Below are positions 14,623 to 16,267 of a DNA stretch of 16,267 nucleotides, in pieces. The stretch is taken from positions 1-16,267 of the forward strand of contig JANXLW010000148.1 in NCBI GenBank assembly GCA_025354965.1, read 5' to 3'. Within the stretch, counting starts at the first letter, position 1. Each line of letters begins with the position of its first letter. The position numbers were made by a program, and so were the translations under genes. This DNA comes from Betaproteobacteria bacterium (GTDB taxonomy: Bacteria; Pseudomonadota; Gammaproteobacteria; Burkholderiales; Burkholderiaceae_C). The notes under the pieces are model-generated. The model searched no databases and was not told where the DNA came from. It saw nothing but the letters and a program-made list of their open reading frames with translations.

Positions 14623-15413
14623 CGCTCGCGAGTCAGTTCGCGCCGAATACTCTGATGCGCCAGATTGGCCAGCGTTTTTCGGGTGTGGCCGGCTGATTGA
14701 ATAGATTCTCCAATGTGCACCCTGGCTCGGAGGGACGATGTTGCCATAACCCTTCTCAGAGACGAAACCAGCGTCATATCACCTATGAACGGGGCGGCAT
14801 CGCTGGGCAAATCATTGTCCGAATTGACGTACCTGAGAGTCACCGCTTGAACGTAAGTCCTGGCCTTGATCGCGCCTTCAAAGATGTTGGCGTGAAAGAT
14901 ACCCAGATCGGAGCCGTCGCTACTGGTGCCTTCCGGGAAGGCGATCACCGAGTAGCCTTGCCCGAAAGCCGCAATGCTGTCGTCAATCATCGCCCGGGCC
15001 GACTTATGCGAAGATCGTTCCACAAAAATGGTATCGCATGCATGCGCCATCGAGCCTATCAGCGGCCAGCGCCGGACTTCCGACTTCGCCACAAACACAC
15101 CAGGTGCCAACGACTGGATAACAAGGATATCAAGCCACGAAATGTGATTGGCTACCAGCAGACCGCCACCTGTATTGGGCACCAACTCCTCGCAGTGGAC
15201 CTCGACATTCAAAATCAGCAAAACATTCTTGGCCCAGCGTTGAATTTGCCTTAGTTTGTCAACTCTTTGAAGTTTTGGAAATAGCAGCCACAGGACCAGG
15301 CCGGCTCGGACGAATTCAGCCAGCAGACGTATCATTTTGACAATCGGTAATCCGGGTTCATCAGCGTCGATCTGGCGGGTTGAAGTTGTCTGCTGCAAGG
15401 TTTGGTAAGGCAT
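14598..15413 (-). CDS. 1-acyl-glycerol-3-phosphate acyltransferase family (PlsC-like)
   Basis: Predicted membrane acyltransferase of the PlsC family, which acylates lysophosphatidic acid or a related lysolipid. The protein has 271 residues. A hydrophobic segment (ALVLWLLFP-like region, about 36-46) precedes the catalytic HX4D motif NHISWLD (His90, Asp95). A second substrate motif, FPEGTSSDG, is at 159-167. SEVRRWPLIG and IFVERSS are also typical. ATG is at 15411-15413 (complement) without an evident ribosome site. The next in-frame ATG, at residue 27, would keep every motif, so the start is uncertain. True plsC versus a related lysolipid acyltransferase (for example OlsA type) cannot be settled here. 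It overlaps tail-to-tail with the patatin gene. Confidence 0.88.
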   Translation of the reverse strand: MPYQTLQQTTSTRQIDADEPGLPIVKMIRLLAEFVRAGLVLWLLFPKLQRVDKLRQIQRWAKNVLLILNVEVHCEELVPNTGGGLLVANHISWLDILVIQSLAPGVFVAKSEVRRWPLIGSMAHACDTIFVERSSHKSARAMIDDSIAAFGQGYSVIAFPEGTSSDGSDLGIFHANIFEGAIKARTYVQAVTLRYVNSDNDLPSDAAPFIGDMTLVSSLRRVMATSSLRARVHIGESIQSAGHTRKTLANLAHQSIRRELTRERQGFTRYS

Positions 15414-15472
15414 TTGATGGCGATCGTCATATTTCAGGAAAAGGCGGGAACCGACCCGTGCTTGTGCTCGCG

Positions 15473-15526
15473 TTGGTCTGGTGCCAGGTTATTCTATAAA
15501 CTGTCACCGTCGCCAATATAAACTGT
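15473..15526 (+). promoter_or_regulatory. Candidate mgtC-like gene promoter with a repeated 10-mer
   Basis: TTGGTC (15473-15478) and TATAAA (15495-15500) are 16 bases apart and form a possible promoter. The 10-mer TATAAACTGT occurs at 15495-15504 and again at 15517-15526, exactly 22 bases (about two helical turns) apart. Either copy could be a -10 region, or the pair could be a regulator site. No strong ribosome site precedes the ATG at 15550. Confidence 0.35.
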
Positions 15527-15549
15527 GAACCAGATATCGCCGTATAACC

Positions 15550-16062
15550 ATGCCCATCGACAATCCAAACTCCTATTCTGAGATATTGCTCAGGCTTGGC
15601 CTGGCTTTGATGGCTGGTGTCATCCTTGGATTGAACCGTTGGATGCACCATAAATCGGCTGGAATTCGTACTCACTCACTGGTTGCAATAGGCGCTGCGC
15701 TGGTCATGATGTTGGTGGCAAGTTTTCCCGGTTCGGATGTACAGGCCAGCAGTCGGGTCATTCAGGGTCTGATCACCGGAATAGGATTCCTGGGGGCCGG
15801 CGTCATTATTCACCAGGACCATTCTCAAACCGTCCATGGCCTCACCACGGCAGCCAGTGTCTGGACCTGCGCGATACTCGGAGCCACTTTCGGGGCGGGC
15901 TTTTACGTGCTGGGCGTATGTGCAACTTCGGCAATTCTTTTGATTTTGATAGTAGGTGGTCCGATTGAGCGCTTGGCCAGAACTTACCTGGGCATACGAA
16001 GAGAATCCGAAGTTGGCGAGGATCCGCAGGACCCAACTGACCGTTCCGAACCGAAACTCTAA
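15550..16062 (+). CDS. MgtC/SapB-family membrane protein
   Basis: A 170-residue inner-membrane protein. The family core is clear: LGLALMAGVILGLNRWMHHK, SAGIRTHSLVAIGAALV, GLITGIGFLGAGVII and VHGLTTAASVWTCAILGATF. Membrane segments fall at about 13-31, 42-59, 70-87, 100-119 and 120-137. The short hydrophilic, acidic tail shows that the C-terminal cytoplasmic domain of longer MgtC proteins is absent, as in the shorter SapB-like members. MgtC proteins in pathogens act in low-magnesium survival and restrain the F1Fo ATP synthase. For this member the role is unknown. ATG 15550 has no strong ribosome site. It is the last gene before the insertion-sequence edge. Confidence 0.9.
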   Translation: MPIDNPNSYSEILLRLGLALMAGVILGLNRWMHHKSAGIRTHSLVAIGAALVMMLVASFPGSDVQASSRVIQGLITGIGFLGAGVIIHQDHSQTVHGLTTAASVWTCAILGATFGAGFYVLGVCATSAILLILIVGGPIERLARTYLGIRRESEVGEDPQDPTDRSEPKL

Positions 16063-16172
16063 ACCGTCTGGGTTGCGAGTGTGGAACTAAAAGTGAGTAC
16101 GTCGTGCTTGAAAGCGGGAGCGTTGCAGAGCAAGGAATTCAAGGATGCCCCAGACCATGCAGGCCGGGACCC
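16063..16172. other. Gap between mgtC-like gene and insertion-sequence end
   Basis: 110 bases without a recognisable gene, hairpin terminator or RNA. If the element starts at 16173, this is the host flank. Part of it could also be insertion-sequence sequence. Confidence 0.4.
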
Positions 16173-16267
16173 TGATGGCCACCCAAATTCCCCCACTTTT
16201 GGCCACCTCAAATTCCCCCACCCTGAGCGCGGCGTGACGGCGGGTTAAACCCGGCTGTTTCACCGCC
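16173..16267. mobile_element. End of a probable IS21-family insertion sequence (partial)
   Basis: Starting with TGATGG at 16173, two near-identical copies of GGCCACC(T)CAAATTCCCCCAC follow at 16177-16196 and 16201-16221, 24 bases apart. Tandem repeated subterminal motifs beginning near a TG end are typical of IS21-type elements, where they are transposase-binding sites. The transposase genes would lie beyond the window edge. The family call is from recognition of the repeat style, not from a transposase. Confidence 0.5.
16177..16221 (+). repeat. Two tandem 20/21-base direct repeats
   Basis: The copies differ only by one inserted T near the middle: GGCCACCCAAATTCCCCCAC and the same with CTC in place of CC. 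They are separated by four bases (TTTT). Confidence 0.85.

Noticed and set aside
1..16267. A new defence, biosynthetic or mobile system
   Set aside because: All larger genes are recognisable housekeeping families and gene order looks conserved. No toxin-antitoxin pair, CRISPR, phage or biosynthetic genes were seen, and no tRNA or rRNA gene was recognised by eye.

Overview
The window looks like an ordinary chromosomal segment of a Gram-negative betaproteobacterium, most likely Burkholderiales and probably Comamonadaceae (Rhodoferax/Polaromonas-like). This rests on protein sequence character and on the gene order exbB-exbD-lpxK-Trm112-kdsB-adk, which I recall as common in that order; no search was run. 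Nearly all genes are housekeeping. The only mobile-element signal is at the extreme right edge.

Layout. (1) 1-560: the 5' part of lexA on the minus strand is cut by the window edge. Three tandem LexA-box candidates lie in the lexA/asnS divergent intergenic region. (2) 561-1961: asnS, plus strand, convergent with the next block. (3) 2006-5835: a minus-strand cluster transcribed exbB > exbD > lpxK > Trm112-like > kdsB > adk. The genes are tightly packed (overlaps of 20 and 3 bases) and join Kdo activation, the lipid A 4'-kinase and an ExbBD energiser. Two genes appear to start at TTG. (4) 5836-6155: a 320-base non-coding stretch with a perfect DnaA-box match inside a small inverted repeat. (5) 6156-8140: xseA and an iron-type sodB, plus strand. 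(6) 8149-9053, minus strand: an exported DUF192 protein and a low-complexity Ala/Lys-rich exported protein with 33-base tandem repeats and a strong terminator. (7) 9273-13464, plus strand: icd with a terminator, then clpS and clpA. (8) 13461-13604, minus strand: an unannotated remnant that resembles the C-terminus of a DUF1499 protein. (9) 13696-14622: a patatin-like lipoprotein, plus strand, overlapping tail-to-tail by 25 bases with a PlsC-type acyltransferase (14598-15413, minus). (10) 15550-16062: an MgtC/SapB-family membrane protein, plus strand, with a repeated 10-mer in its upstream region. (11) 16173-16267: two near-identical 20/21-mers that look like the end of an IS21-type insertion sequence, cut by the window edge.

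How the genes work together. The 2.0-5.8 kb operon supplies outer-membrane lipopolysaccharide precursors (LpxK, KdsB) with an energy-coupling pair and adenylate kinase. ClpS hands N-degron substrates to ClpA, which unfolds them for ClpP. LexA controls its own promoter in the SOS response. The patatin/PlsC pair has opposite chemistries on phospholipids. I did not find a convincing undescribed system. The best second-look items are the LexA box array, the Ala/Lys repeat protein, the DUF1499 remnant and the ClpA loop variant.
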